64,000 bases of DNA, taken from assembly GCA_024336345.1 (NCBI GenBank), contig JANFOG010000003.1, positions 502,501 to 566,500 on the forward strand. Direction: 5' to 3'. Of the stretch, positions 45,970-56,278 are shown piece by piece; position 1 is the stretch's first letter, and each line of letters begins with the position of its first letter. The position numbers and the translations under genes are program-made. The notes beneath the pieces are model-generated. The model saw only the letters and a list, made by a program, of their open reading frames with translations. It had not been told where the DNA came from and did no database searches. This stretch comes from Mariannaea sp. PMI_226 (Eukaryota; Ascomycota; Sordariomycetes; Hypocreales; Nectriaceae).

Positions 45970-46932
45970 ATGATTTCGATACCCTTCCTTCCCAATCACG
46001 CCGATAACAATCATTCATCTTCTTGTGCTTCGACGATGACCAATTTCAACTCTCTTCCAACCGAACTGCGTCTCAAGATCTGGTCTCGCGCTGTCGAGCC
46101 CCGTGTCGTCTTGTTTGGCGACCTGGTTCAAAGTCACGGGGCCTACTCCTTGCCTAGCGTCACTCAGCTCAACGTAGAGGCACGAGCGGAAACTCGGCAA
46201 GGGTACGAGCCTATTGGCCACGGGTCCTTCTTCGACTTTGATAGAGATATTCTCGTCTGCGACCACAATGTATCAGACCAAGCCCGCGACTCGTACCTCG
46301 AAAGCTTGGCCCCTCGGGTCAAGAGACTAGTATACTGGGACTGCGTCCCAGATGACGGGCGTGTTGACGGGCCTCATCATTATTCAGTCTACCTTTCAGC
46401 ATGTTATCGTCAACGCGATTTCGGAAAGATTGAGTTCGACCGCTTTTGGTTCCCTAACTTGCAGGACATGTGGATTGTCAAAGTTGGAGAGATCGACCCA
46501 GCATGGATGGTCCATGTGAATACAAACACTTCGTATGAAAACCGCTTGAAGGAGCTTGCCAAGCAATTCCGATATTGGGTCGAGGACAACATCATTGAAA
46601 TGGCTCCTTTGGACCTGGACGATCCCGAAGTTCAAGCAGTAGTGAAAGAGGGGCGCTGCGGAAAGCTAGATTGTCACGAGCTCAACAAGGGCCGAAGCAA
46701 GATGATTTCAAGGATCAGCTTTATGGATGGGGAGTACAAAGCACCGGAAGACGGCAAGAAATGGGTGCGAATTCTTCCCTGGCACATTAACGAAGAAGAG
46801 GATAAGAATAACCGGACCTGCGAGAACCGAATGAGATGGGTGTTGGTGGAACGCATCCTGACATTCGACCTAAGGTTTGATAATTGGAGCGAGGCGGGCC
46901 GTGAGGTTGGGCGCAGGACAGTACCAAAGTGA
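45970..46932 (+). CDS. 2EXR-domain protein
   Basis: Intronless gene of 320 residues of the fungal 2EXR family. These are common, often expanded, nuclear or cytoplasmic proteins of unknown function in Pezizomycotina. The signature lies at about residues 28-65: FNSLPTELRLKIWSRAVEPR followed by VVLFGDLVQSH and then PSVTQLNVEARAE. The rest is rich in Trp, Arg and acidic residues (MRWVLVERILTFDLRFDNW). The ATG at 45970 gives an N-terminal 25-residue Ser/Asn/His-rich leader. A second ATG at 46036 would start just before the domain. The frame does not end at the TGA at 46930: it stays open for another 67 codons, which is treated under findings. No domain for catalysis is visible. Confidence 0.82.
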   Translation: MISIPFLPNHADNNHSSSCASTMTNFNSLPTELRLKIWSRAVEPRVVLFGDLVQSHGAYSLPSVTQLNVEARAETRQGYEPIGHGSFFDFDRDILVCDHNVSDQARDSYLESLAPRVKRLVYWDCVPDDGRVDGPHHYSVYLSACYRQRDFGKIEFDRFWFPNLQDMWIVKVGEIDPAWMVHVNTNTSYENRLKELAKQFRYWVEDNIIEMAPLDLDDPEVQAVVKEGRCGKLDCHELNKGRSKMISRISFMDGEYKAPEDGKKWVRILPWHINEEEDKNNRTCENRMRWVLVERILTFDLRFDNWSEAGREVGRRTVPK

Positions 46933-48158
46933 ATGGGAGATCGATGGTATACTAGCGGCGGCGAAACCTTCGAAACTGCCCAGAGACTACGCCAATGCAA
47001 GATGAACCTGGTTCGCCCCCCTCCGAGCCGACTACGCATCGAGGTGATTCCACTTGAACCCGAAGTCCAGGATCCATACCTGTGTTGTATTAGGAACGGG
47101 TTCGGACGAGTGGAATCGAGTATCCAATTGTGATGATATATCCTGCCGAATTCAACCCTCGTGGAGTCGATGGCTCCAGCAGAATGGTGTGCAACAAGAA
47201 TGATCTTTCAAGGTTACCAACAAAAGCGTAATGGTATTGGGAGTGGCTTTCCAGTTGGGGGGGGGATACCGAAAAGGTCACAAGGCTCGAAATGTTGGCG
47301 CTGCGAACAGGAATAGGAAAAGAAAGGGGGGGATGAATGGAGCTGGTAGATTTGGTTCGTCTGGTAATTATAACTGGACTACCGATTGAGTGTGATAATT
47401 GATTGATATAATATAATTTCTGTGGTAACAGGAGTATAGGAGGCTAAGCCAGGCATTGGGAGTTGGTTGGTCAAGGAGTTCAAAGAGGTCGGTAGCATTG
47501 GGATGGTGGATCAGGTTCACGGTACCGGTCGCAGCATAGCAAACACGACGAGGTAGAGGTTATGGAAATTCAAATATTGCGCTTTCATGCTGATGTGTTG
47601 TTCCGAGAGCTAATCGTCAAACATGTATCTATGAATGCGGATGAGGTGCTTGAGTGACGATTGTCCAACCGTAGCGATGCGGAAAAGTGTAAGATAATGG
47701 GAGGGATTTGCCCAGCTAGATCTCGTTCTCGGAACTGGCCCGCACTACAGAGTGCTGTCGTGAATGTGGAGTGGGAAAGCTGCCAGACTCGACAATCTCA
47801 AGTGACCAAGTCCCGAAGAGATCTTCGGTATCTAACTGCAAGACCCTTATTGGAACACATCTTGTTGGCGTTGAAAGAAGGGATGGTTGCAACAGCAGGG
47901 ACGTTTCCATACTATTCATCTGCGATTAGTGGCTCCAGTGGGTCAAGTCGCACGAGAAGGTTGCTTGCTGCTTGCTCAGAAGTAGTGACCTAGCGTTACT
48001 ACTGTACGTACCTCAGTCTGGACTTTGATCACCTCGCGACTTCAACCTCAAACCAACAAACACCAGTTTCTCTGCGACCATCAATCTCAAAATCTCACTC
48101 ATCAACCCCACAAAAGCCACCATATCCGGGCACATAGATACTAGAGACCTTGTTTACG
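46933..48158. other. Spacer between the 2EXR gene and MED31
   Basis: The first 200 bases stay open in the frame of the 2EXR gene (see findings). The rest to 48158 is the promoter of MED31, with a TACTGTACGTACCTCAG motif near 48000. No further gene is seen. Confidence 0.55.
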
Positions 48159-48636
48159 ATGGCTACTGAAGCTTCCCAAGACGTTACAATGGGCTCGCCG
48201 CCTCATGTGCCCGCCTCATCGGACGCCGAAGCTTTGTACGGTGGCTACTCGCGATTTGAGATTGAGCTCGAGGTGCGGCCCCCTCTTCCGCGTCCAGCGG
48301 CTCTCCGCTGCCTTAACCTTCGGTGCTGTCTGCTTTGCCGACAACTAACCAATCTTGCATGCACAGTTCGTTCAATCTCTTGCCAACCCTTACTATCTCA
48401 ACCATCTCGCGTCCCAGAAACTCCTGACCCAGCCCGACTTCATCGCTTACCTCGCCTACCTCCAGTACTGGTCCAAGCCACCTTACCTCAAGTACCTAAC
48501 ATATCCCGGCCCGACCTTGCGCCACCTTGAACTGCTGCAGCAAGAAACGTTCCGGATCCAGATCATGAGCCCAGATGTAGTGCAGCGGTTGGTGGAGGAC
48601 GGCATGAAGGCATCCGTGGATTGGCACCGTGAATGA
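48159..48636 (+). CDS. MED31: Mediator complex subunit 31
   Basis: Small conserved subunit (Soh1) in the middle module of Mediator, which links activators to RNA polymerase II in the nucleus. Two exons are inferred, 48159-48272 and 48367-48636, giving 127 residues. The core domain spans about 30-115: SRFEIELEFVQSLANPYYLN, LASQKLLTQPDFIAYLAYL, YWSKPPYLKYLTYPG and LRHLELLQQETFR. The 94-nt intron splits the motif between ELE and FVQSL. The variable N-terminus (MATEASQDVTMGSPP) is normal for fungi. The gene is followed after about 400 bp by RPC11 on the other strand. Confidence 0.97.
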
Positions 48637-49041
48637 AGGAAATGATCCTGGATACCAACATCACCAACAACAGAAACGAAACGCCCTTCATTCGAGCTAA
48701 GATAGCCGCACATTGCTGGAAAATGAACCATTGGAAGTCAACGACACAATTTCCAATACGCCATTATAACCAATCTATCTGACAAGCAATGCTGCGAATG
48801 GCATGTGTATTCAGAAGTGCTCGCTACAGACGAGAACCGATGCGACGAGAGAATCACCAATAGAAAATGCGACATCAATCCGAGATTCAACTTGTGTTTT
48901 GCAAGCCGCAAAAGAGAATCGACTTCACAATTTTAAAGGACATGAACGAAAAGAAACAGTCCATTACTCCACGCTCCTAGCATAGGAAAATAAAACGGAA
49001 AGAAAGAAAGAAAGGATGCCTTGCCGAGTCCTCCGGCAGCC
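48637..49041. other. Convergent 3' spacer, no gene seen
   Basis: Short stretch between the stops of MED31 (+) and RPC11 (-). It is A-rich and without coding sequence. Confidence 0.7.
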
Positions 49042-49440
49042 TCAGTTTTCTCTCCACCGGTTCCCGCACGTCATGCACTTGTAGAAACTTGTCATGGGCT
49101 CATCGGCACTGCGAATCTGGACCTGGAAGAAGGCGGCCTCGTCGCCGTCACAGCCGTCTGCTGGGCACTGAGCTCGTCCCTTTTGCGCATTGTCCCAGGC
49201 TCCCGGGCCTCCAAAGACGTCCTCCTTCTCGACGCGCTCGTAGATGCGACGGGAGAAGACGGGCTCGGTGATGTGGTGCTCGAAGGGGCATGTGCGGCAC
49301 TCGAGGCGGTTGGTTCGCGTGTTGGTCAAGGACACGGTGAGGATGTTTGCGCAATGGGGGCAGACTAGCGGTGGTTAGAACAAAAGTTGTATGTGTGTAA
49401 GAGGATATGCAGGGGAGATTGTGAGCTTACAGAGCAACAT
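49042..49440 (-). CDS. RPC11: RNA polymerase III subunit C11
   Basis: Small subunit of RNA polymerase III that supports RNA cleavage and termination. Two exons are inferred: 49440-49431 (10 nt) and 49364-49042, giving 110 residues. The 10-nt first exon encodes MLL and the first base of the next codon, and joins to FCPHCANILTV, the expected family start. An N-terminal zinc ribbon is visible (CPHC with CRTC), and a C-terminal TFIIS-type ribbon (CPADGCDG with CMTCGNRW). The acidic hairpin motif QIRSADEPMT sits before the last cysteine pair. That hairpin and the short length separate it from Rpb9 and TFIIS. The intron is 66 nt. Confidence 0.94.
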
Positions 49441-50749
49441 GACTGCGATAGTGTGTGTCCGGTTGGAGACTATGTAGATTCGATGTCTATCTTTGTGAAG
49501 GAACGGGCTGGTTGAATTGCTGAACCTGATTGTTTTTTCCCCTCGGAAAACGTTGTTCTCTTGCCGAAATCTTGTCCGTGATCGTGGTATTCGTACCCGT
49601 TTGTCTGTTGTCTTTTTGTTTGCTGTGAGATCGTTTGGAGGGAAGCAGTTTCAAAAAAAGTTACAGTTCGAGAGATGGAAAAATTCCGGGTGCCCGCCCT
49701 TTCGGGGATGGGATGGATGGTGGGGCACAGCCTGAGCTACAGAGTCAGGAACTCGGCAACTGGGTCACCAACAGCACCGTAAGCGTCGTCGTCATGCGCA
49801 TCTCACGGGCTCTGCTCTGCCTGTCTTTGGCGGGGGGAGGGGGGGAGGGGGGGAGACGTGCAAGTCAGTCTGTACCTAAATTACATAATGCAGGATAAGT
49901 GCTATCCTTCTCGATACTGTCTCCATACTGAACCGGTACCGTACTTCTGGGAGGAGGATTTACATGCTGAAACCTAGCGCGGTCCCCTCGCGATGCCAAC
50001 ACCACCATACCACCATACCACCATGGGGTGTTTGCTCTTGTCAGGCCCCCCGGATTAACTCAATTGACCTCTATCCTACGGTCTTCCTGTACGAGGTGAT
50101 GGCCAAGCCCCCCCCTTCGCCACCCACTGAAATTAAGCGCTGCCATGATCCTGAAGACCTTCCGAATGTCCCGCCCCCGTAGCCTTTCAGCGCGGCAGCT
50201 TGACAAGATATCTTACATTCTACCATGGATGTTGGATCGGATGGCACTGTACCTGGACGTGATACACTGTAAATCTGTATATAGACTGCCTACCTTGCCT
50301 ACTCTCAGTAATAACCAACCAAGCCAAACCCAACCATCCCACTCTTCCACATCTGTTCGCCATCGCATCACCGCCACCTCCTCGTATTCTTTTATTTTAT
50401 TTTATTTTGTTTTATTTTTTTCTCTCATTTTTGCCTGTCCCAGGTTTGCAACGAGGCGCGCGGGAAACTCTTCCACGTAGCTCCCCTCCCCCCCTTTTTG
50501 TTTCAACCTTTTCAACCTATTTTCCCCTGTATACAAACTCCCTCTCTCCTCCATCTCAGCCCTTCCCGGAACTCTTTCGGCTCTCATCTTTTCTTCCAAA
50601 AAAAAAAGAAGCCCACCTCCTGTCGCCCACGACTCAGATAACCCCGCTTCGGACCCCTCCTCCCACCCTCCTCCCCGCGATCTCAAACCATTGATTTTCG
50701 ATTCATTGTTGGAAAACACACAAACCGACAACCACAACCAGACTGAAAG
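49441..50749. promoter_or_regulatory. Divergent promoter of RPC11 and the ankyrin gene
   Basis: Between two head-to-head genes. The 450 bp before the ankyrin ATG are pyrimidine- and A-rich (TTTTATTTTATTTTATTTTG near 50391-50415, many CTCC runs), like the leaders of highly expressed fungal genes. A G-rich run GGCGGGGGGAGGGGGGGAGG is near 49828-49850. No gene is seen. Confidence 0.55.
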
Positions 50750-51634
50750 ATGGCCGCCGACGAGGTGCACGAGGTAATTCCCCCTCCCCTCCATGTTACC
50801 TTCTCTTCTCCTTTCGCGCAACACGGTAACTAAAGCAAAACGTTATTGCGATTATTCTAGGGCGCCTCAGTCAAGGAGATTCTGATCGAGGCTTGTCGCC
50901 GCAACAACACCGACCTCCTTACCGAATGCCTCGAGGGCAAGTCTGACGAGGAGATTTCCAAGCTCCTCAACACGACAACCACAATCATGGGCAACCACCT
51001 GTACCACGAAGCTGCTTCTTACGGAAACTGTACGCTCAACCCTGAATGAACAAACCCCCCCACCCCCTTTACAACCTCCTCTCTTCCAAAGAACAGCCGG
51101 AATGCCGGGAACCGAGACGCCTCCTTTCCAACAGCTAACAACTCTCTCTCTCTCTCCTTTGTAGACGAAATCATCGACCTCCTCCTTGACCAGCACGAAT
51201 TCGAATGCGACCCCATCAACCGCCTCGAAGGCGATACCCCCCTCCACACGGCCATCCGCTGGATCAACAGCGAGCCCCGCGCCCAGCGACCCTTCGGCAA
51301 CGCCCTCGTCGAGATGATGCTCGAGGCCGGCTCCAACACCCGCATCAAGAACAAGGCCCGCCTCACCCCTTACCAACTCGTCGACCCCACCAACCCGGAG
51401 CTCCGCGACCTCATCCAGAAGCACGAGTACGCAAACCAGAACGCTGGCGACTTCATCCCTGTCGACGAGGCGCCTCCCGCTGCTGCCGCTGCTGGCGGAC
51501 GACCCATCGGAAACTCCAACTTCGCCGTGGCGCAGCAGGAGAGCGACGACGACGATGACGCCGAGTTTAGCGGGAGTGATGACGAGGAACGAGCAGAGTG
51601 GGAGAGGCGGAGAAAGGAGAAGAAGCAGAGGTAG
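50750..51634 (+). CDS. Ankyrin-repeat protein
   Basis: Three exons are inferred: 50750-50773 (24 nt), 50861-51029 and 51165-51634, giving 220 residues. The ankyrin part covers about 12-135: ASVKEILIEACRRNNTDLL, HLYHEAASYGNYEIIDLLL, GDTPLHTAIRWINSEP, LVEMMLEAGSNTRIKNK and LTPYQLVDPTNPELRDLI. This makes about three to four repeats. The C-terminal 60 residues are acidic (ESDDDDDAEFSGSDDEE) and end in a basic tail (RRRKEKKQR), which could guide it to the nucleus or to a chaperone-like role. Ankyrin folds bind proteins, and no partner is visible. Similar short fungal ankyrin proteins are conserved in Pezizomycotina and yeasts, but I cannot assign a name. The first intron (87 nt) leaves only MAADEVHE in exon 1. 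Confidence 0.9.
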
Positions 51635-52171
51635 TCGATTAAAAGACAATGGGAAAAACAAACAAACAAACAAACAATCCCCCTCCCACTCAACTTGGCC
51701 GATATCATTAGAGCGGGCGTAGCTTTTTTTTTATATTTTCTTTCTCCTTATGCGCTTCCATGCGATAAATGGAGATTGGAAAACGGGGATCCTCATAGCA
51801 TTTTTCGCTGGGAAGACAGCCAGAAGGATTTGGGCATGGATCAATGACACAGAAGACATAGACCTGTACAAAGGTAGACATGGCATGAATAAGCATTACT
51901 TTATTTAGGATTATTGAAATAAGATAAAACTGGGTTTACGACTTCCAACACCACCAGTTTTCTTTAGGAGCAGACCAGCTGTCCATCATCTCTTTCACTC
52001 ATTACCATCATCACATCATAGGCTCATGACCTCTTGAAAGGTCATATCTAATAGTGCCCTTTTGCGAGCCCAGAGAGAAAATCCAGAGAGAAAAGGGGCT
52101 CGCATCAGTCTAGGAACAAAGGAAAATGTGGCATCAAACACCCAAGAAATCTTCCACCTCGTCCTAGCTGA
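51635..52171. other. Convergent 3' spacer
   Basis: Between the ankyrin stop (+) and the thaumatin-like stop (-). It contains (ACAAA)n near 51657-51675 and no gene. Confidence 0.65.
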
Positions 52172-53468
52172 TCATATCAATAACCAAGCCGTTGCCAAGG
52201 TAGACAAAGCCAATGGGATCATGAGTGGCTGGAGGCTATTCGCTGTGGACTTTTTCTCATCGATGTAAGTGACGTTTCTTAGCCGGCTCATAGCCAGGTC
52301 TGACAGCTTGCCCGTACTGCTAAGTTCAGACATTTCCTGCCCGAGTTGGCGCAAAATATTAGTTGAGCGTCCTTTGGGGCAAATGGTCACCTCCCAACCG
52401 CCGCCCTGAGGGATAATGAAGGTAGACTTTTGATCATCAAAGGCGAAACTGTACGCATCTGGGCAGATTCTTTTTGCCGCGTAGCTGTAGTCGGATGGAC
52501 GGCAGACATTTGGGTCGTGGTACTTACCCACGCAGCAGTCCTTGTCTGACCCAGATGCAGCGCAAGCGCTGTTGCAAGGTGAGAAATCCGGCCGCTGGAT
52601 CATATCGTCTGGGTAAGGGTAGATGCCGTCTCCAGGTTTTGTTGGGGGAAAGACAAGATATCGCCAGGGGCACCATCGATTCGCTCTCTTATTGTTCATG
52701 GTGGTTTCTAGCGGGACGGGATAGGTCGAGTTCGCGTACCAAATCCCCGTCTCAGCCTGTGCAAAAATCCAACCAGGTGTTGCAATGCAGGCACAGTTGG
52801 TCAGGTTCGGAGGGATAAAGGTTGTGTTTCTGGAGGCAATACGCCGAAGCCCTATAGGGAGGTTGTATCCATCGACAAGAGAGATGTCGTAAAATGTCTG
52901 TCTATTATCAATACCGCCAGCAAGGTTGAATTCAGCGAGCGTTGCAGGAGTTGCACCCTATTTCAAGGTTAGCAGGCCATATCGCTTTCTTGAAGGTCTA
53001 GCATCGACTTACGCTGAATTCACAATTCAGTTTTCCGAAGCAATCTCCTGTTTTGCAAGCGCACGAAGTCCCCTTGACAGTGCAGTTTGTGCGGCCCCAA
53101 ACTCGACCCTGCCAGTCCGGACTGACCCAAAGCCTCCTGCTCTTCCCGGTCCTGAGCTCGAAACCGCCCACCTCAGGACCTTCTCCGTGTTGTGTCGCAA
53201 TTCCTGGCCAAATGGTTGTGTCACACTTATTGGTTACAATGAGCGGTATCTTGCCGTCCCAGTTCTCAGAATCGTCTAGGTCCCTCTCAGGAACTCCTAT
53301 CCGTGGTCCGAAGTGCCCAAGCCCAGCCAGTGAATTTCTTGATAAGCTTGGGAAAATGTCCGACTTGACTCCTTCGAGAAGCAATCCAAAAACAGCAATG
53401 GCTGGGATTAACAGTTGAGAAGGCGAGGGGACGCTTCGATGGCGTCCACCATTAGAAAGAAGCACCAT
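52172..53468 (-). CDS. Thaumatin-like protein with probable GPI tail
   Basis: Extracellular protein of the thaumatin/osmotin fold. Two exons are inferred, 53468-53013 and 52957-52172, giving 413 residues. A hydrophobic segment LLIPAIAVFGLLLEGVKS lies at about residues 20-37, so a signal peptide or anchor is likely. The fold starts near 68 with IPLIVTNKCDTTIWPGIATQ and LRTGKSRRLWVSPDWQGRV, and the N-terminal cysteine cluster. An insert of about 100 residues follows (including a CACIATPGWIF strip), then DFSPCNSACAASG, DKDCCVGKYHDP, CRPSDYSYAAKRICPDAYSF, and the final strand. The last 20 residues are hydrophobic (LQPLMIPLALSTLATAWLLI), as for GPI attachment. The protein is longer than plant thaumatins (about 220). 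Fungal members can act on beta-glucans, but catalytic acids cannot be assigned. The open frame extends 40 codons upstream without an ATG. Confidence 0.87.
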
Positions 53469-54698
53469 TTCCCGGCCCAAAGTCCAAAAATGAACGCCAA
53501 TATCCGAAACGAAAGCCAGAAGCGACGGTAGTTTGAGAAAATAGACCGGGCCTAATAGTTTGAAGAATGGCTCAGATCCAAAGCGCAAAAGGATATTGAG
53601 AATTGTTGTATTATCTGAAAAGTTGCATGATGCACAGCACCCTGCACAACTAGGTTGTTTAAAAAGGTGAGGTAATACGGGCTTCGAAGTTGTGGGCAGA
53701 GAATATTCGTGATGACCAGGATTCAGGAACTAGAAGATGGTGACGTAGAGGGGTATTAGCTGCGATGAGAGCGAATGAAGGATAGTCTATAGGTTTGACG
53801 CCCAGCTCGATTCCTTGAATTATATCCAGTCGACTGATCGACGTTTCAGTTGGGGATAATGGGCGGCAAACAGGTTAAACGAGATGCAATGGTATTGGCT
53901 GGGACAGGGGTACTCTGTAGAATAAAAATAAATACTGGGCTCTGCAGGCCAAGGCAATTAATTATGAGGGGAATAAGGGAACAAACAAGGTACAAGTATG
54001 AAGGGAAACAAGAAAACGAACGACGAGGAGCCTCGAAGAACCAGCTTCGAGGGCCAAAAAAGGAATGATTCGGGTATTGTCATCAGTGTTGCAGCGAGGT
54101 TGAGACAAGGTTGAGACAAGGTTGGCGCTGAAAGAGGAAATGGGTTGATTCCCAACTTCACATGGCCCGTTCAGGCAACATGCGAGCTGCACGTGGGACC
54201 TGGAATCACAAATCTGGAATCTGGAACTATCAAATTCATTATGGCAACCATTATGTCTAATCGATGCAAGCGTGGCCGGGCGATGGCGATACGGCCAAGC
54301 AGCGTCAGATGTGCCTGCTCCATCTGTGGTTGAATTCAAGTAGGAAACATGTTAGTCTTAAGGCAAGAAGGTATCAACAACCTAAGGCACTCAGGGCGGG
54401 TACCTACCTTAGGCAAGATAAGGTAGGATAAGGTAAGGTATCTTAGGTATGTATGCACTCATCTTAGGAACTTTATTACCTATTGACTGTAAAGAGAGGT
54501 AACCAGTCATTCTCACTCAACAAACATACACGGCTTCATGATCACACGTTTGCTGAGAATCACAGTGAACTTCAATTTAAGTAAGCTACTTATTAGATGC
54601 TTCTAAATTAATCAATATACTGACCATCGCAGTGCTCCTAATTTTACGATTTTTTTCTCTTCGTTTCATATTCATAAGACATTATTCCCTTCCATGAC
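53469..54698. other. Spacer between the thaumatin-like gene and TAL1
   Basis: Promoter of the thaumatin-like gene and 3' region of TAL1. A cluster of CTTAGGTA/TACCTTAGG/AAGGTA motifs lies at about 54399-54450. No gene is seen. Confidence 0.6.
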
Positions 54699-56278
54699 TT
54701 AGTTAAGCTTCTCCTTGATGATGTTCTTGAGGGTGATGGCATCAGCAGCAAACTTGCTAATACCCTCACGGAGCTTCTCAACAGCCATCTGCTCCTCGTT
54801 GAAGGCGAATCGGAAAGTAGGCTCATCGTTGATGTAGGTCTTCTTCTCCAAGTTGAGGCTGGCGGCACTAGCACCATCGAGCTTCTTGGGGACGGCCTCG
54901 TTGGAGTTGAGGAGGTCCTCGAGCAGACCGGGCTACGTAATGTTAGACGGTTTTCTCATATCTTTCAGAGCTTACCGAGATCGACATATCGAAACATGGG
55001 TCAACTTACAGAGATGGTCAGGTAATCGCAGCCAGCAAGCTCAGTGATCTCGCCAGTGTTGCGGAAAGAGGCACCCATGACAATGGTGTTGTAACCGAAC
55101 TTCTTGTAGTAGTTGAAGATGCTCTTGACGGAGGCAACACCGGGGTCCTCCTCCTTGGCGTAATCCTTCTTGGTGGCAGCCTTGTACCAGTCAAGAATAC
55201 GGCCGACGAAGGGGGAGATGAGGAAAGCACCGGCCTCGGCAGCGGCGATAGCCTGGACAAGGGAGAACATGAGGGTCAAGTTGCAGTTGATGCCGTGGTC
55301 GCGCTGCAGGATCTCGGCGGCCTTGATACCCTCCCAGGTAGAGGCAATCTTGATAAGGATGCGGCTCTTGTCAATGCCCTGCTGCTTGTAAAGCTGTCAA
55401 GAGTGTTAGTGTAACTTCTGGGAGCTCAGGGCCCACAATCATGTGGCTGAAGGAGGGCAGCTTACGTCGATGATGCGGAGAGCCTTGTTGACGGAGGCCT
55501 GGGTGTCGAAGGAGAACTGAGCATCGACCTCGGTGGAAACCTTGCCGGGGACGATCTTGAGAATCTCGGTACCGAACTCAACCAGGAGACGGTCGAGAGC
55601 AGCCTCAACCTGCTCATCAGCGGAGCCGCCCTGCTTCTTGGCCCACTCGACAGCGACGTCAATCAACTTGGCATACTCGGCCTTCTTGGAGGCGGCGAGG
55701 ATGAGGGAGGGGTTGGTGGTGGCATCCTGGGGCTTGTACTTGGCAATTGCTGTTATAAGGGTGAGCTTCTGATTCTAAAATGACATCAATTGCATGGTGG
55801 GGTTCGGATGATAATTTTCTGAGCAAGATGGATGGCCTGGGGGAGTCGAGGGGGAATATTCCAAGATGATGCGATGGAAGTGCAATTGGAGGGTAATGGG
55901 TTACTAACAGGCAAAGTCACCTATTCGTCATGGTTAGCAAGCGGTATTTGCAAAGAAGGGAGCTCAGGGACATACCGGAATCCGACACGACAACCTATAC
56001 GTTGCAACAGAGCCCAGGCGGTCAGTAAATCAACTTTTATTTCATCGCAGTCGGGAGAGCATGGGGGTCAGGAAGGCGAGAGCGGATTCGACGAGTGGCA
56101 GAATCACAGCGAAGAGGAACCCAGAAGGAAGTCGTTCTCGAGTAGGGTTCGAGGATCCAGTTCGTGTGCGTCTGTATCTCGCGATCGCAGCTCTCAATGG
56201 TTTAGGTGGCAATGGGTGATGTGGGGGGAGGGGACATACAGTGCCGGTGGCCTTGAGCTGGTCGAGAGAGGAAGTCAT
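54699..56278 (-). CDS. TAL1: Transaldolase
   Basis: Enzyme of the non-oxidative pentose phosphate pathway in the cytosol. It transfers a dihydroxyacetone unit from sedoheptulose-7-phosphate to glyceraldehyde-3-phosphate by a lysine Schiff base. Six exons are inferred: 56278-56240, 55994-55976 (19 nt), 55920-55909 (12 nt), 55749-55466, 55393-55010 and 54932-54699, giving 323 residues, as expected. The two tiny exons spell VVVSDSGDFAS, needed for the family start [20 protein letters not shown]. The catalytic lysine lies in [11 protein letters not shown]. Other wording: [65 protein letters not shown] and AGCDYLTIS. All splice sites are GT-AG. Confidence 0.96.

Noticed and set aside
46870..46970. 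Short intron (GTGAGG to ACTAG, 55 nt) bypassing the 2EXR stop
   Set aside because: It would change frame and end after about 14 residues without family sequence, and it lacks a branch site.
49042..49440. RPB9 or TFIIS instead of RPC11
   Set aside because: The start MLLFCPHCAN and the QIRSADEPMT hairpin with short total length fit RNA polymerase III subunit C11.
56145..56165. GGGTTCGAGGATCC in the first TAL1 intron as a tRNA B box
   Set aside because: Does not fit the GGTTCGANNCC consensus and there is no clover-leaf around it.
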